From Sclerodactyla briareus (taxonomy: Eukaryota; Echinodermata; Holothuroidea; Dendrochirotida; Sclerodactylidae), in NCBI GenBank assembly GCA_026419785.1, contig JAODTK010004998.1, positions 1 through 64,000 on the forward strand: DNA of 64,000 nt, written 5' to 3'. The translations under genes were made by a program, and so were the position numbers. The notes beneath the pieces are model-generated. The model was not told the DNA's origin, did no database searches, and worked only from the letters and a program-made list of their open reading frames with translations. Positions 1 to 12,332 of the stretch are shown in pieces (position 1 is the first letter of the stretch; every line of letters begins with the position of its first letter).

Positions 1-3000
1 AGTTCGAGGGAATAGACGAGAATTCCCGCAAAGCGATATTCGTTACGGCTATTTTTTAAAACGGTCACCACTCTTTGGAAACCGCAACCAAATTTATCAC
101 ATGTTTTTTCAGATGTTATTGTTACTAAGTATGGGGGGAAAAAATATGAAGATTTGTGTTGGCAAGGATTCGTAATAGTTCGGCAGGGGAGAGTAGATTG
201 TTCGGCACAGTGCACGTCAACGTCGAACTGGTATCGTTCCCACATGACGTTGACACAAATTATATCATCTCATTAAAACTGTAACCACTCAACAGGCTTA
301 TTACAATCGCAAATTCCTAAGTGGGTGCGATCACCGTGTAAGGAGCGCGACCCAAAGAAGATGAAAAAAAAGAACGCAGAACCGTTCTGGAAGGTAGGGG
401 TAGGAGATTCGTGGTGGATGAATCCAAAAAATGACAGCGCCGTAGTGCTACGAGCTCTAAGGGTCCAAACAAGCTAGAAGGAGGCGAGGCGAAGAAGAAA
501 CAACGGGATGTTCGGTAACAAGCACGCAAACCGACCACCAACGAATAACAAGTTTAGAGTCCTGTTCCTTGTGAACAAAGGGGGACCACATTGGGATAGA
601 CTGTCGAATGCCTGATGTTGCTCCGAAAGTAGCGTCATGTTGAAATTGAACCGTTCATTGTCTGAAGTTATTGCAGACATACATCAAGGCAAGTGATAAC
701 TGAGTGTTGGCGGGAACGCATGATTCTGCAGCAAGTTTGAAAATAATTGGTTTTAACCCAGGGGAGGTGTTACAAGCGGCAGGTTGCATTGTGAGGTGTT
801 GGTTGTGAACCGCTAGGGAGGTTGTCAGTGTTGTTGTCGGGAGGAAAGAGAAAGCCTACGCCGGTTCAAATGAGATATGTTAACTCTAATGAAGGGCAAG
901 ATTTGAAGGGACAATGGCTTGTTCCGCAAAACAGTGTTCATCAACCCAAAGCAGATCACTGGTTTAATAGCAATGTGTCGACTTTTGATGGTACCGACCA
1001 GCGGATTAAGGGCGGCAACAGGGGCACGTTGTCCCGTGCCCTCACAACTTGGATCCCTTCCGTTAGAGTACAAAACAGTATAAATCGTTAGCCACAACAA
1101 TGTTTCGAAATTACTGGCATTGGTTACCTTGAGTGACGTCTTTGTCTGTTTGCTATTCTATTCCGTTACTGAGGGGTACACTCAGCAAGTGAGTCCAAGG
1201 ATGAGTTGCAGCTGATTGCGGCAGTACTGGTCCTGCTTCGAACTGAATGGACAAACGATCAGATGCGTATGCAGATATAGTTGGAAAGCTTTAGCTTGGT
1301 CCTGAGAGCGAAAAAAAAAAGCCGGTAAATAACCGGAACGAAATCAGATCGTCAGCTTCCCAATTTGATGCAAAAGATCTGTGCGAATCTCTGGGAGGGG
1401 CCCTGTGTGACGAAACTGATTTCGTTTGTTGAATTTGAAGTTCAGCAGCAGCGTGAACTTACTGAAGCACGACATAAATGATACCGAACTTGATTCGAGA
1501 ATTTACCTGTCATGATGGTATCATTTTTGCCAGCGGTTTGAAAAGTCATTTTTCAAAACCTACCTTCGAGGTGCCAAAAGAAGCTAGTGAAACCTCATTT
1601 TTCGCGCTATTTAGAAGGACATTTTAGATCGCTGAATCACGAATAAAATCCTCTCTGAATTGGCAAGCATGAGGAAAGTGCCGAAAAAAAGCAGGCATTC
1701 AGTGATGGTTCAACCTAACTAGGCTGATTGGATGTGAAAATAACGTGATCTGTTTAAATTGTCTATGATCAACGGTGGATCACAGTGACACGGTTTATTC
1801 CAAAGGGGGGGGGATGCGGGGAGCAATGCGCATCATAGGCGTAGGGGCGCAAGGGACGAGGCCAAGTGGCAGCCCCCACCCTTAAAAGATTGTAACAACA
1901 TGACATGGAATTCAATATTTAATTATTAACGGCTAAAGATACCTCATTTTACGGGAGTTGTGTTTACAAGAGTAGGCTAATCGCCAGTATATGAGTCGCA
2001 TCCATGTGGTTATGTGCAATGTGATGAGTAGACATATAGACCTCAAAAAGTTTCATTTTAAAATTCCTTGTTTTACCGTTTTCTATCTACTCGGTTGTTT
2101 GGCTTTGAGAGTTGAACTAAATTATTCATTGGTTATTAAGGGGGTTTCATCATTAACGCCGGTTATAAACAAAAAATACTGCTCCTCCGGAAAAAAAGTG
2201 GGTTCTGCATAAAACAGGATCCTGTAATGCAACCAAACGCGGGAAGACATGTGAACACACGCCAGTATACAATGAGTATTTTTTTTTACATATAAATTGT
2301 GGCTGTTCAAACAAATGTCTGTTTTGGAGAGAATGAGAATATTAGGCTATATTGGAGGGTCCCCGGGGCTGAATGTACCAGTCTCTAGTGTTCCGTAAGC
2401 AGATACGCCCCCCCCACCCTCCCCCCACAACCACGTGCCCCGGGGCCTCCACACGCTGAATCCGCTTTTGATGTGTACCGCTGACTGAGGTGGGGAAATG
2501 ATGGATTGTCGACTCTCCGTACTATTCTGGTAGATTGCAGGCCTTCTGCATGGAAGGTTCACATGTACGAACCTCATTCTAGGTAACATTTCCGAATTGA
2601 GGGCCAAGAGTGGATCACCAATCTGACAATGATGAGTGGGCACCCGGTGCCAACCTCAAGGCGACCAAAAGCAACGAAACGCTCAAAATGAGATGGAGAA
2701 GGAATTGCGGTGGCTGGCACGAGAAAACCCAAATTTCGGAAGAAGGAAAATACGCCAAAATTGGATGGTGCCAAAACCCCATGACTGCTGAAATTGCAAA
2801 CAAGAAAAAAATGCAGCAAGAGCAGGTGAGTGAGTGACTAACGCTGCAGAAGATCCGCGAACAAGCAAACCTATTTCTTCGGGTGGCAATTCGACCTTTC
2901 TCTATCAGGAGGGCATTCTGTAAAGAAGTTCGAATAACCGAAAGTGCCAAAGGTTTGCAATTTGCTCATGAAGGTGGTCATTGGGTTCAAAGAAGGACTG

Positions 3001-4889
3001 TGAGACAAATCTGCCTTATATGGCTAGGCAATGGTGTGACCGCAGTAACCCGATAACTGTAGTTCATGTGACGTGTGCCAGTGCACGCTCCCTCGAGGGA
3101 AGGTGCCGAATAGTCCAATTGGGAGTGACCTCTCATTGATGTACCATTTGAGAGCCTCATAGCTATTGATTGGTTGGTCCACTCCATCCAATGACGCCTG
3201 TAAGAACCTATACATCTAAACAGTAGTTGATGATGTTACAACTCGTGTACCCAGAGTGAGTGACCCGCCCCTGCGATGAAAACCGAGACGGTGGCCAGAG
3301 TGTTTAGTCGACATTCTCTCAAGGTGGCGTACCTAGAGGAATAGAGCTGATCGGCGCCACGTAACTGAACTATGAAGCACTCCAGTTCGACTTTGTCTTG
3401 ATGAAACAAACTCACCACAACCCCATAATCCACCCCCCCACCCTGTGTGTAATGGGCTTATGGGAACGCTCCGATGGGACGCTCAAACAAAATCCTAAGC
3501 GCATGTAGCAAACCCTCCGACTGGGACAGCTACATAGAATATCAGCAACTGTTTCACTGGGTGGTAAAATCGCTGAGCCCGGTGCAAAGTCAATGGAACT
3601 CTCTACCCGTGCCTCGTCATTTTTTAACTTCATTAACAGTTTCACGAATCGTTCCTTCCATTTTGCATGGTAGATGGAACAGTTCCATCAATATCCTGTA
3701 CCTATGCAAAACTATTTTTACCATGGGAGATCTGGAATTAGAGTTGAAGGCTCCAATGACATACATTCTATGAATTGGGGGATCTGTTGGCTTGAATCGA
3801 ACTTCACCAAAGGGCATATGCTGCAAAAGTAGTTGCCGACCTAACACAGGTGAACAAACGAAGCAAGGAAAAACGGAGGCAAGACTAACAGAGCTTGGTC
3901 CACAACAGGGAGAGAGGCAAACAGACGAAGGAAGGAGAACCGCAAAAACATGGAATAGGTACAGAAAATAATAATGATAATAATGATAGCTGTGATCATC
4001 ACCGCTAGTTACTTAGATTCTTCAATACACGAACGAGACAAACTCGTGTAACTTGCCAACGACGGAAACTAATGTTTTCCTATTATTACAGAGGAGTTCA
4101 CCTAGCAGACGAGTGTAGTGTGGTTGTGCCAATTTGGCATTTAGAGCTGCACAAGTCAAACCATTAATTTAACAATACAAGAAGTCAATTGGCCGGAGGT
4201 CGGAACGAACAACTCAATAATAGCAAAATGAGGGTCGATAAGGATATTTTCTTGAAACAGAATGGAAATTTAACCTGAATGAATGGTGTTTTGGAGATCG
4301 ATCGATGATACTGTGATTTCGGGTTCCGGTGGTTCTGTTTTAGTAATGATATTATCATGTAAAACACAAATTCTTCCAAAATTGAAGGTTAGATCCCACA
4401 ATCATAAGAACCCAATAGTCATGTAAGTTGACTTGAGACACTCACACTTACACTGAAGTCCCAGGCGATGTTGTGTTAACCATGTGCTAGTTGAAACAAA
4501 TATGTTACACGGACCATCGGGCCATCAGTTTACACCTTCAATACAAAAGGATAATTAGAGTAGAAAGTAGAAGTTAGGAAAAAATGCCATTCTGAATTGA
4601 AGATAGATATTAGGCCTAATGTTTGAAGACGGAGGATCATCAACACAAAGTACAACCTGAACCTGCACAAACGGTTGGTGTTAGTTCATCATTATGGGGG
4701 CGATCCAAACTTTGTTTTTTTGAAGTTTGTTGCATGCTTATCTTGGATACTGATATAGGAGGATGTGAATTTCATTGAATACTCAGCAAGTATCACTCAG
4801 CCTCATCTACACGAAGGCGGCATGCTTGGCCTTCCATGATCATCACTGCTTGAAATTAAACCGGTCACTACACATATCCTAATCTCTTT
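1..4889. other. Region with no recognised gene
   Basis: I see no exon, RNA gene or mobile element here that I can name. The longest reading frames are under about 115 codons, lie on both strands and overlap each other. A G run near 1,805 and a C run with a C-rich stretch near 2,408-2,430 resemble the homopolymer-bearing dispersed repeats seen elsewhere in the window. A 75-codon frame at 2,610-2,837 has reasonable composition (Lys, Trp and Glu rich), but it has no clear splice sites and matches nothing I know. A 76-codon minus frame at 3,617-3,847 is also unrecognised. Confidence 0.5.
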
Positions 4890-5591
4890 TGGAGGATGAT
4901 AAAGTCACTCAATGGCCAAGCATCACTAGGCCTCACTCTCTACAGCTTGTAACCAACTCATGCTCCAAGTTTGGCAGGTTTTCTTCCACGCTAGGCCGTC
5001 AATCATTTTAGTAATCTAAAAAACTAATATACCCATCAAACGGTTTCATGTTATCCCATTACAATTCGATGAAAATTAGAGATGAAGGCTATACACACAC
5101 ATGCCCCTCAAGGGACTCAGGAAATATCGGCCTGTATAGAGACTGACTGGATACGATTTTAACTAATTTTCTTGCAAACTGTCATAACTAAGAGTAGAAA
5201 AAATATCTTCGAAAGTAATGAACCGAAAGAGCGTTAGTCTGCGAGGGCGAGATTTTCGCTAAGCCAATGATATCAACATGAATTACATAACATGACGAGA
5301 GTAAACGAATACAAGCAAATCGCGAGGTGTTCTCCCCCACAAACTAAGATCCCATGGCCTGTACCATACAAAACAGTAGGTTATCATGATCATGGATAGA
5401 AGAAACGGAAGTGGTCAGCGTAAATGGATATGGCCATCAAAGGTTCCATCCTTCATCAGAATGGTGAATCTGTTTTGCGTCGATCTTCTGCTTGTGCTAG
5501 TGGCCACGTAAGGGCTATATTCATCATCTAGTTGATAAGAACACACACGGTTTTCGAGACATTACGTGAATCGAGCATGCTGAGTTGGAAC

Positions 5592-5663
5592 ATGGACGGG
5601 AGACTTTGGTTACTTGCGATTTGTCTGTTTTCGCAGAGCGGAGGGTTTCAGCAACAGTGGCAA
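5592..5663 (+). CDS. Signal-peptide exon of FReD lectin, copy 1
   Basis: The frame from the ATG at 5,592 starts MDGRLWLLAICLFSQSGG. This is a short charged N-terminus, a hydrophobic core and small residues, as in a secretory signal peptide. Copy 2 has the same ATG and the same MDGRL start at 37,546, which supports this start over an upstream ATG at 5,461 that copy 2 lacks. Copy 2 ends this exon at a normal GTAAG donor. At the matching place copy 1 reads GCAAG, so it would need a GC donor, a minor but functional class. It is the likely first coding exon; the following exon is not certain. The product is inferred to be secreted. Confidence 0.5.
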
Positions 5664-6479
5664 GTTTTCTTCTCTTATTCTTTTAAAGCGCCGCATAAAT
5701 AGTAGATGTCTCTCATTGATGGTTTTCGAATTTTCACAATTTTCTTCAGTTTTCTTGCAATGATGTGTGTAATATCCAAAGAACTCCATTTAGCCCAAAT
5801 TTATTAAAATAAGTCTATACTTCAATCTCCTCTAATTCACCATTCCGGTCAAATTCGGGGCGCCATGATTTGTTTTCTTGAAGAAAAAGTCCTTATTCTT
5901 ATGGAATCCCGAAAGAACCTCTCAAAGTCACATAGTCACAACACTTGACGTTGTTTATTGGTACTGAACCTTGCCCAACAGCAACGATTCCTTGTTCCTA
6001 TATTATCTATATTATGTATAACAAAATAAAGATTTAGGTGTCGTAGAGCGATACTTCATTGAAAATATCGAGACCGCACAGTTGGAAGTATTTATTGTAA
6101 TTTGGTGCGTAGTAACAAGTGACTGAGGATCTTGTAATCATTTCCATAGTGAAGAATGTTGTTCTAGCGGATAAATCGTCAAGAAGGAAAATACTTCATG
6201 CTGGACGGTCATTCAGAAAGGATGCCAATGCTGCTATTATATGTGTGTATTTTTCGTCGATCTCTATCTAGACGGTGCCCTTTCTCTCTGGGACTTCTTT
6301 TATTGCTTGTCTCTCGATGTTGTTTTTTTTTCTTCACTCATACCTCTTCCTCTGCTTTGTTTAACGCCGTAGCTCTACGGTCAATCGTCTATTGGTGAAA
6401 GGGGAACCTATTCCGTCACTATCGCTCCGTTTTTCTTTTTCTCGACCCATAAACGATATGATTTCGCTCGTACTCTTTC

Positions 6480-7000
6480 TTCAATTGCTAGATCAGTTGA
6501 AACTACTTGATTGGGGCACATGCTTGAATCTGGTTACCCCCTCAGAATCTGCCTCTACCGGTTGGTGTGGGATTTCGACGCCCCTATTCTTTCCAAGGCT
6601 GACCGGGTTCTCCTGCACTTTCTTTTTTTAACATCCTCGGTGTGAGAATCACTAATGATAATATAATTCTATTGCTAGTATAACATGCAGTGATAGCGTT
6701 TTACCAAGTTGAAGACATGCTCGAAGCGCTTTACATATATCACTTCCGCTGTTTAATTCGATGCTTATGTCAGCAACGTACAAAACAGAATAAATAATTG
6801 GCCTCCTGAATTAGAATACCGAATTTACCCCTCAACAGTGGTTTGATAATGAAAAGTCATCTGAACATCGTCTTCTTTATTGAACGGCAGTTGAAGTTTT
6901 GTTAGTGTTGCAGGACGTGTTGCTCTCTGAATGATCATCAAAATGAGGAGGAACTACTGATGAATCTCTTAAATTATTACAAACTCTTTAAAATCCTCTC
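6480..7000. repeat. About 0.5-kb repeated module A
   Basis: The part from about 6,590 to 7,000 aligns with 8,623-9,010, about 2 kb downstream in the same copy. Shared landmarks are a TTCTCCTGCACT stretch followed by a GT-containing CCTCG end (6,609 and 8,631), a GCTCGAAGCGCTT stretch (6,719 and 8,737) and an ATGAGGAG stretch near the right edge. Copy 2 has a counterpart near 42,160-42,740. Exon-like edges occur inside (AG at 6,491-6,492 and GTGTGAG at about 6,640), but no domain is recognisable. It may be a duplicated exon-plus-intron unit of the FReD gene or an old mobile repeat. Confidence 0.45.
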
Positions 7001-7042
7001 TACCAACTAACGAAAATAATAATCTGCCGAATTGAGGTCACG

Positions 7043-7452
7043 TCGAAGTCCTTGGCTGAATCTCACAAAAGTTGCTCGAGTTTCTCAGCATTGCTGAGCA
7101 TTTGGTACAAAATTGGGCTAACTTCAGAACGGTATGTTAGTCTTACCACTTTTAGCATTCTTCCCTGTTTCGCTGTCTCCTCTCCGCTCAGTCTCTGCCT
7201 AATTCCCAACCCGCCCAAAATTTCCAATCTCAATTTATTATTATGGACAGTCTGCCCCCTGTCACAGCTCGTGTGCCTGTAGATCCATCAGAGAACAAAA
7301 AAACTAAAAATTTCCCGTGGAGTTTCCAAATTAACGAAAAAAAGCATGCATTGGTATGGGTAAGGATCAATTTGTTACTGATGGTGCGTTGGGTAAAGAA
7401 ATTTTCCCGTTCCTCGAACATACACGGTCTGTCCGTCCAGGGACTGAAATAG
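7043..7452 (+). other. Candidate exon region, unrecognised
   Basis: An open frame at 7,243-7,452 (69 codons, start MDSLPPVTARVPVDPSENKK) is preceded by a T-rich stretch and could be part of an exon. It has Lys/Asn-rich then Trp/Val-rich composition. I do not recognise a domain, and there is no clearly matching open frame in copy 2, which argues against strong constraint. Confidence 0.15.
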
Positions 7453-7685
7453 AGTGAGATGTCAATTCTGGCAAACCTCGTCAAATGCCCGTGGGTGTAG
7501 AGTCCGTAATTTCATATGTCTTCTGTGTCCATGTTTCATATATATTAACCACCGTCCTTTCACAATGGATCTTAGATAAACCTTAGATAACCATTTACGA
7601 GAAATATATCGAACACCTCGATCTGGGGAAGGGAATTTATTAAAAATTTTGTGCTAAGCTAAGTCCAACTGAGCATTCATTTAAC

Positions 7686-7995
7686 GGGTGGGTTGGCACA
7701 ATTGGTATAGCGTCAACCCTTTCCACCCGGAAGTCTGCGGTCGATTCGGGTCGGGTCATACCAAAGGCTTTCGAAATGGAACCTTTTTGCCTTCTCGCTG
7801 GGCGCTGAGCATCAAGGTATTGGAGCAGGGGACAATGAGGGGTAGGCCGTTTGCAACTGCGTGTGATGCCCCCCACCCGCAGTTAAGGGTACCACGCTGG
7901 CCAAAGAGGCATGCCTATTCCGTGTACCTGGTTGAAGGATTCGCAACTGCACTGATGTGCATATCCCTGTCTGCACCCTTGCGGGGCCTTGATTA
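7686..7995 (+). mobile_element. tRNA-derived SINE
   Basis: The head resembles a tRNA gene. The stretch GGCACAATTGGTATAGCG matches an A-box region, and about 40 bases on, GGTCGATTC is a B-box lacking one T. The body continues with the GGGCGCTGAGCATCAAGG type of sequence common downstream of tRNA heads in marine invertebrate SINEs. Copy 2 lacks it at the matching position, so it probably inserted after the duplication. It is not a functional tRNA: the acceptor arms do not pair and the B-box is damaged. Confidence 0.65.
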
Positions 7996-8047
7996 GCATG
8001 ATCCTCTGCTCGGCAAGTATACATAGAACACATAAGAGTTTATTCAT

Positions 8048-8210
8048 CCATTTGGCAAAACTTTCATCGAGCATCAACTTTGGCAGTTCGAGCCAGTCTC
8101 GCAAAATCGACCTAATTCATCTCGGGAAATGTCTCCTGAACCGTAGTATGTTTATAATGCGGCGTTGTTGCACATCTCATTTACGATTGGCTGGGGCCGT
8201 ATTCACGAAC
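8048..8210 (+). other. Block conserved with copy 2, possible exon
   Basis: This stretch matches 43,909-44,045 in copy 2, including an almost unbroken CTTTCATC-AGCATCAACTTTGG segment. In one frame both copies encode LSSSINFG followed by a Ser/Gln-rich stretch. The two frames diverge after about 20 codons and copy 2 then meets a stop, so coding status is uncertain. No domain is recognised. Confidence 0.25.
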
Positions 8211-8599
8211 TACTTACCAAGTTTTTCTTGCGTACGTCCAATTAGAAGCGTATTTGACGAAAAGTGGTACTTCACGAAACAATTGCGTAATCGTAATTTT
8301 GGTTCGTAACTTTAACGCAAGATAGTTCCCTGCCGTAGGGACCACTGCCACGCAAGCGCTATTCTTCGAAAGTCAAGGCAAAACAGACTCTCCGGGGAGA
8401 AAGGAGGCAATATAGACGGCGTTTTTTCCCCAGACATGAACTTATTTGACATGTTTATTATTTATAAGTTATCACTGCTTGAGTCCATAATCCGAGAGCG
8501 CTCTTATAGCTTTAAAAAGCGGATTTAGAGAGGCTGGGCGGTGTGCGGTGCGTAGCAGTACCTAATTAGCCTTGGTAGAGCAGTATGAAATAACTTGCT

Positions 8600-9010
8600 A
8601 AGCGGTACGAGGAGATCAGCTGCTGACTGGATTCTCCTGCACTGAGTCTGCTTCTCTTATCATCCTCGGTATGAAAAATCAACGATATTAATACAATCCT
8701 TGGAATATGCCGTGAAGCGACCACTCGTCAAGTGATGCTCGAAGCGCTTCACAGATATACCTCTCCTTGTTAGTTCCAACAAAGCATTTCGCACGCACAA
8801 AGCAGAATGAACTATTTTTCCTTCCCTGGCTCAGAATACCTACAATTTCCACTTGAAACGGTGGTATGATACTAAACCATCTTGACGATTGGAGAGGAAT
8901 ATCTTCCTAGACTTGAACGTCACTGGCCATTGCCGAGACAATATTGATTTTTAACATTCCACCAAAATGAGGAGAAACTACTGGATCTTCAAAAATGTTA
9001 ATTATATATT
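8600..9010. repeat. About 0.4-kb repeated module B
   Basis: This is the second copy of the module seen at 6,590-7,000, in the same orientation. It includes the TTCTCCTGCACT landmark at 8,631, an exon-like end at CCTCG followed by GTATGA near 8,665, and the GCTCGAAGCGCTT landmark at 8,737. It lies immediately before a well-formed candidate exon at 9,055. It is either a locally duplicated exon/intron unit or a repeat. Confidence 0.45.
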
Positions 9011-9054
9011 ACGAAGAAATAGGTATGAACACCCACCTCTGTCTGTTGTTACAG

Positions 9055-9192
9055 TTGGGGAAGCGGAATATGTTTGAAATAATTTGTCAACCTGAGCATT
9101 CTCTAGAGGTCTATTTACACGGTTGGCAAACTTCGGAGCCAGGCCCAAATGAATCTCGGCCTATTCCTCCCAGTGAAACTGTCTCTCTGAAC
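9055..9192 (+). CDS. Candidate exon, 46 codons, unknown domain
   Basis: The stretch is flanked by TTGTTACAG on the left and GTAAGT on the right and is exactly 138 bases, with one open frame from end to end (phase 0 at both ends). The translation begins LGKRNMFEIICQPEHSLEVY and ends with SETVSLN. It has one Cys and a beta-strand-like alternation, and the SETVSLN ending recalls an immunoglobulin-type strand, but this is too short to call. I did not find an equally clean counterpart in copy 2. It is the best splice-framed coding candidate in copy 1 that I cannot name. Confidence 0.35.
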
Positions 9193-9977
9193 GTAAGTCT
9201 GTTTATATGCGCGCGTTGTGAACATATCATGTACGAGCTGCTTCTCCCGGAGCAGCGAGCCTCTACACCGAGTGGCTAGCAGGTCAAAAAAGATGAACGA
9301 ATACCTATTGATACTATATTCTACCGAGGCGATGGAAGGTGAATGTAGCAGTTATTGCTATAAGGCAAGTGCTGTAAAGTGGTGTAAGTTGTGAAAAGCG
9401 GAGACAAGTTCAATTGCGGGGAATGTGTAGAACCTTAGAATTTTGAATCACTCTTATGTATTTCGACATTTCAAAACGATAGGGGAATTCACAATGAGGC
9501 GGTTAAGTGTTCCATGCACCGTTCTAGCCGGCCTTCTACTCTAGAAGAGGAACGAGAAACCGGGGGAAAGAATATATTTACCGATTCTGTCCAAAGGGAG
9601 TCCGAACATTCGAAGAAATATCAATAAAAGTAGTTATGTTCATGACGAGTCCAAATCTGCAAGTAGAGTTGATATTAAACATAAAGTAACAGTGAGCACC
9701 CCGGTGAACAGGTGATAGTGATGAATAATTGTGTCGATTTTTAAGGTTGTAATGGATATTTATTCTCTATAACTACCACGAAAGGCAACAAATTCAGAAC
9801 TGCTACCTAATTCTTCTTCTCGTTTTAGATGACTCGAGAGGGTACTTCAGTGAGGTCAGGTACGGTGAACAGTGGAAGCGTTATGACACTTCAAATATGA
9901 ATGCTCTGGCGAGGAGTCAGAGAAAAGGAAGTGGCCCCTCCGCGTTATTATTTTCAATAAACTTGTGAGGGTCCCAG

Positions 9978-10208
9978 ATGCAATATGGTTGTATCTTTGC
10001 AGTAAAATCAGTGCCAGGAAATGTACATTTTTTGATTATTAAAATATGGACGAATTCGCATTTCCGTCATAGCCCACAGATCATCAGGGGGGAACCTGAG
10101 GGTGGCAAACTTTTTGTGGGGAAAGTGCCTTTAATACCCCCTTTTGACGATGGGGATGATAATCACTGGGACAAAGAGAATGATTTAGAACTCCATCGAT
10201 CTGGCTGA
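9978..10208 (+). other. Candidate exon with acidic tail
   Basis: This region aligns with copy 2 around 45,027-45,150. Both copies have an AG acceptor-like site (10,001-10,002 and 45,049-45,050) followed by a frame encoding KSVPG. Copy 1 stays open to 10,208 and ends in an Asp-rich segment (PPFDDGDDNHWDKEND). Copy 2 diverges after about 25 codons. It may be a linker exon of the lectin gene or conserved intron sequence. Confidence 0.25.
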
Positions 10209-10654
10209 ACCGTGCGTATAAAAAGTTACAGAACGACGCACTCTACTTTAAGTTTCCGGCTTAGGAATAACAGCACACTAGACAACGCACTTAACATCCT
10301 AAAAATCATTGCCGTTCAAATTGTACCGACAATAAATGAGATAGGACACTTGAATCGAAATCAGTATGGAATATTGACTTGCTTCGCTGAAAATGAAGCA
10401 AATATAATGAAGTATTCGAACATTATTTTTGGTCCAGTGATCCATTTGAACGAATTTGCCTCAAACTGCGTGGAACTGGATGTTTTCAGAGTTCAAGGCA
10501 CCTTGTTTCATCCGTCGTGAAATACAAAATGGAATGATGAGTGTAATGACGGAATTTGATGTCTTTTGGTCTGTGTGGTTTGATTGCGCTTACTTCCGCC
10601 CATTAATGACCCAGTACCATCTGTCGTCTTACACGTACAATTGATTCTTTTCAG

Positions 10655-10806
10655 ACAGAGTCATCGCTGTTCTCTATCAAGATCAGATGTATACCGAGAC
10701 TGCGAGGAAGTCCATGAACAGTGTTTGGACCAGAACGCACTGGAGCTCACCTCATACGACCTGATGAGTCAACGAGCCATTCGGGTCTCCTGTTGGAGAA
10801 TGGAAG
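10655..10806 (+). pseudogene. FReD gene linker exon, copy 1 (frameshifted)
   Basis: The exon is bounded by TTTTCAG and GTGAGT and aligns base for base with 46,257-46,410. Copy 2 encodes an intact linker beginning NRCVLYQDQMYPRDC. Copy 1 carries the same landmarks (YRDCEE, then a stretch around CCTGATGAGTCAACGAGCCATTC), but the reading frame breaks because of small deletions. The segment lies upstream of the fibrinogen domain and probably links the N-terminus to it. The breaks may be sequencing errors. Confidence 0.55.
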
Positions 10807-11454
10807 GTGAGTTATTCATGATTCGATTAAAACTGATTACCCCTTCTCTTAATTTCGTTTTAAATTCAAATGAAGGACACAAATGTAGACATAGACTATA
10901 TTGGTAATAGTAAGCCTATGGAAAACTGTGAAGAAATATGGTGACCAGATTTAGTGAATTAGTTATTTGAGTAATGCTTTAATGTAGGAAATTACGTTAT
11001 TTGAAGAACTGAAGAACATCACTTCCTTACACCTCTTTGAAAGGAGATATGAAGAACAAATCTTGAATAAATATACTTGCTACACAAATTTGAAGTATAA
11101 ATATGAATACGACTAACTACCTGTATTATATGGTATAATCAACAGGGGTATCATTCTCATTCCCTCTAACTTCCGTCATCCCAACCCCCCCCCCCCCCAC
11201 CCCACTGGGTATTAGGATTGTATTAGTATCTTAGAAGATAGAAAACTGTTAAACAAAATGGTGTAATCAGTTTTGTGTGGAATAGCTCAGGGCCAGACTA
11301 GAAGAGTATTACCTTACTCTGGTCCCCCGCTTGCTGCAGGCTATGGATCTGAAACATGGATACGGTAATTGCAAATATGATTATTTATGCCAAATCATGT
11401 AAATCCACTGAAACAGCGAGAATAAATTGTAACTATAGGCTTGAAACCATGGTC

Positions 11455-11660
11455 GTAGGGCCCGATTATATTTAGGGGGCTGTAGTGATTTGCCCGAACA
11501 ATATACTGTAATATTACAGTCGGTGCCCGAAAAAATATCAGCGCACTGCCCGAATTTTTGCTGAAATATCTGGCTGGGGGGCTGCAGCCCCCCCCCCCCC
11601 TAGGCCCCCAGCCTCCCCCCTCCCCCCGCCTCCTACGCCCATGCTTGAAACGGATAACAT
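11455..11660 (-). repeat. GC-rich dispersed repeat with C runs
   Basis: On the minus strand this reads from a CATGGGCGTAGGAGG start through several G runs, a GGGGCTGCAGCCCC palindrome and a weaker AT-rich tail. Related CATGGGCGT starts followed by G runs occur at about 62,308 and 63,211, so this is a dispersed low-copy family. The long homopolymers make the exact sequence unreliable. Confidence 0.45.
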
Positions 11661-12067
11661 AGTAACAATTATGACGACATAATGCTACATCACCGATGTA
11701 CCAAAACACGGAGAGTACGTTTCTGCTATTCAGCAGGACTTTCTCGCAAGTTCAATTAACATTCGGGGAATTGGAAAAACGCTCTTAGTGGAAGCATCAC
11801 GTGGAGACCTACTTGGTTTTAACTCCTCAATATTCCAATATACAGTCTGGAGCTCTCCGACCGGAGCAAGATCCGACGTGTGGAGTGAGTTGTAGTTTCT
11901 GCAAAAAAACTTGAGAGCGATGTCCAACTACACTATGTGGCACGAAATTTCGTAAAGATATATACTTTTACAACATGAATCCTGATATAATGTAATAGGC
12001 CTATCATCAATTTCTTGTTACGGACTCTGAGCCCCAATCCGTAAATCTCTTTCTTAACAATGCAAAG

Positions 12068-12332
12068 GTTTTCCAACGACGCCTCGGTGGTTTCTTGGAC
12101 TTCAGTCGAAACTGGGAGGAGTATCGGAATGGATTCGGTTACCTCAACGTGGAACATGGTAGGAACGACGGACAGCATCACAACTGACCAATCAGAAGAG
12201 CTATGAGCTTCGTATTGAGTTCGAGACTGAATCAGGGCAGAAGGCGTAATCTCTCGTAGGAACGTTTTAGAATCACCGATGAGTTTAGTGACTACAGTCT
12301 CGTCAGTGTTGGCCAACAGGGTGGGACAGCAG
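12068..12332 (+). pseudogene. Isolated FReD central exon, copy 1
   Basis: This is the fibrinogen C-terminal domain segment that starts at the FQRR motif: VFQRRLGGFLDFSRNWEEYR, then NGFGYLNVEH. It has an AG acceptor and a GTGAGT donor, and it is 265 bases long, the same as its partner at 47,426-47,690. The N-terminal third is in frame and matches the family consensus better than copy 2 does. After the EH segment small indels break the frame, although YEL and FSDYSLV remain readable in other frames. There is no C-terminal FReD exon between it and the next FReD, so it is a partial domain. Confidence 0.75.

Noticed and set aside
5461..5508. Alternative short signal-peptide start (MVNLFCVDLLLVLVA) followed by GTAAGG
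   Set aside because: It looks attractive, but copy 2 lacks the ATG and the donor at the aligned place, while the ATG at 5,592 is shared by both copies.
7686..7770. Functional tRNA gene
   Set aside because: The A-box and B-box are present, but the acceptor stem does not pair and the B-box has lost a base. The sequence continues into a SINE body.
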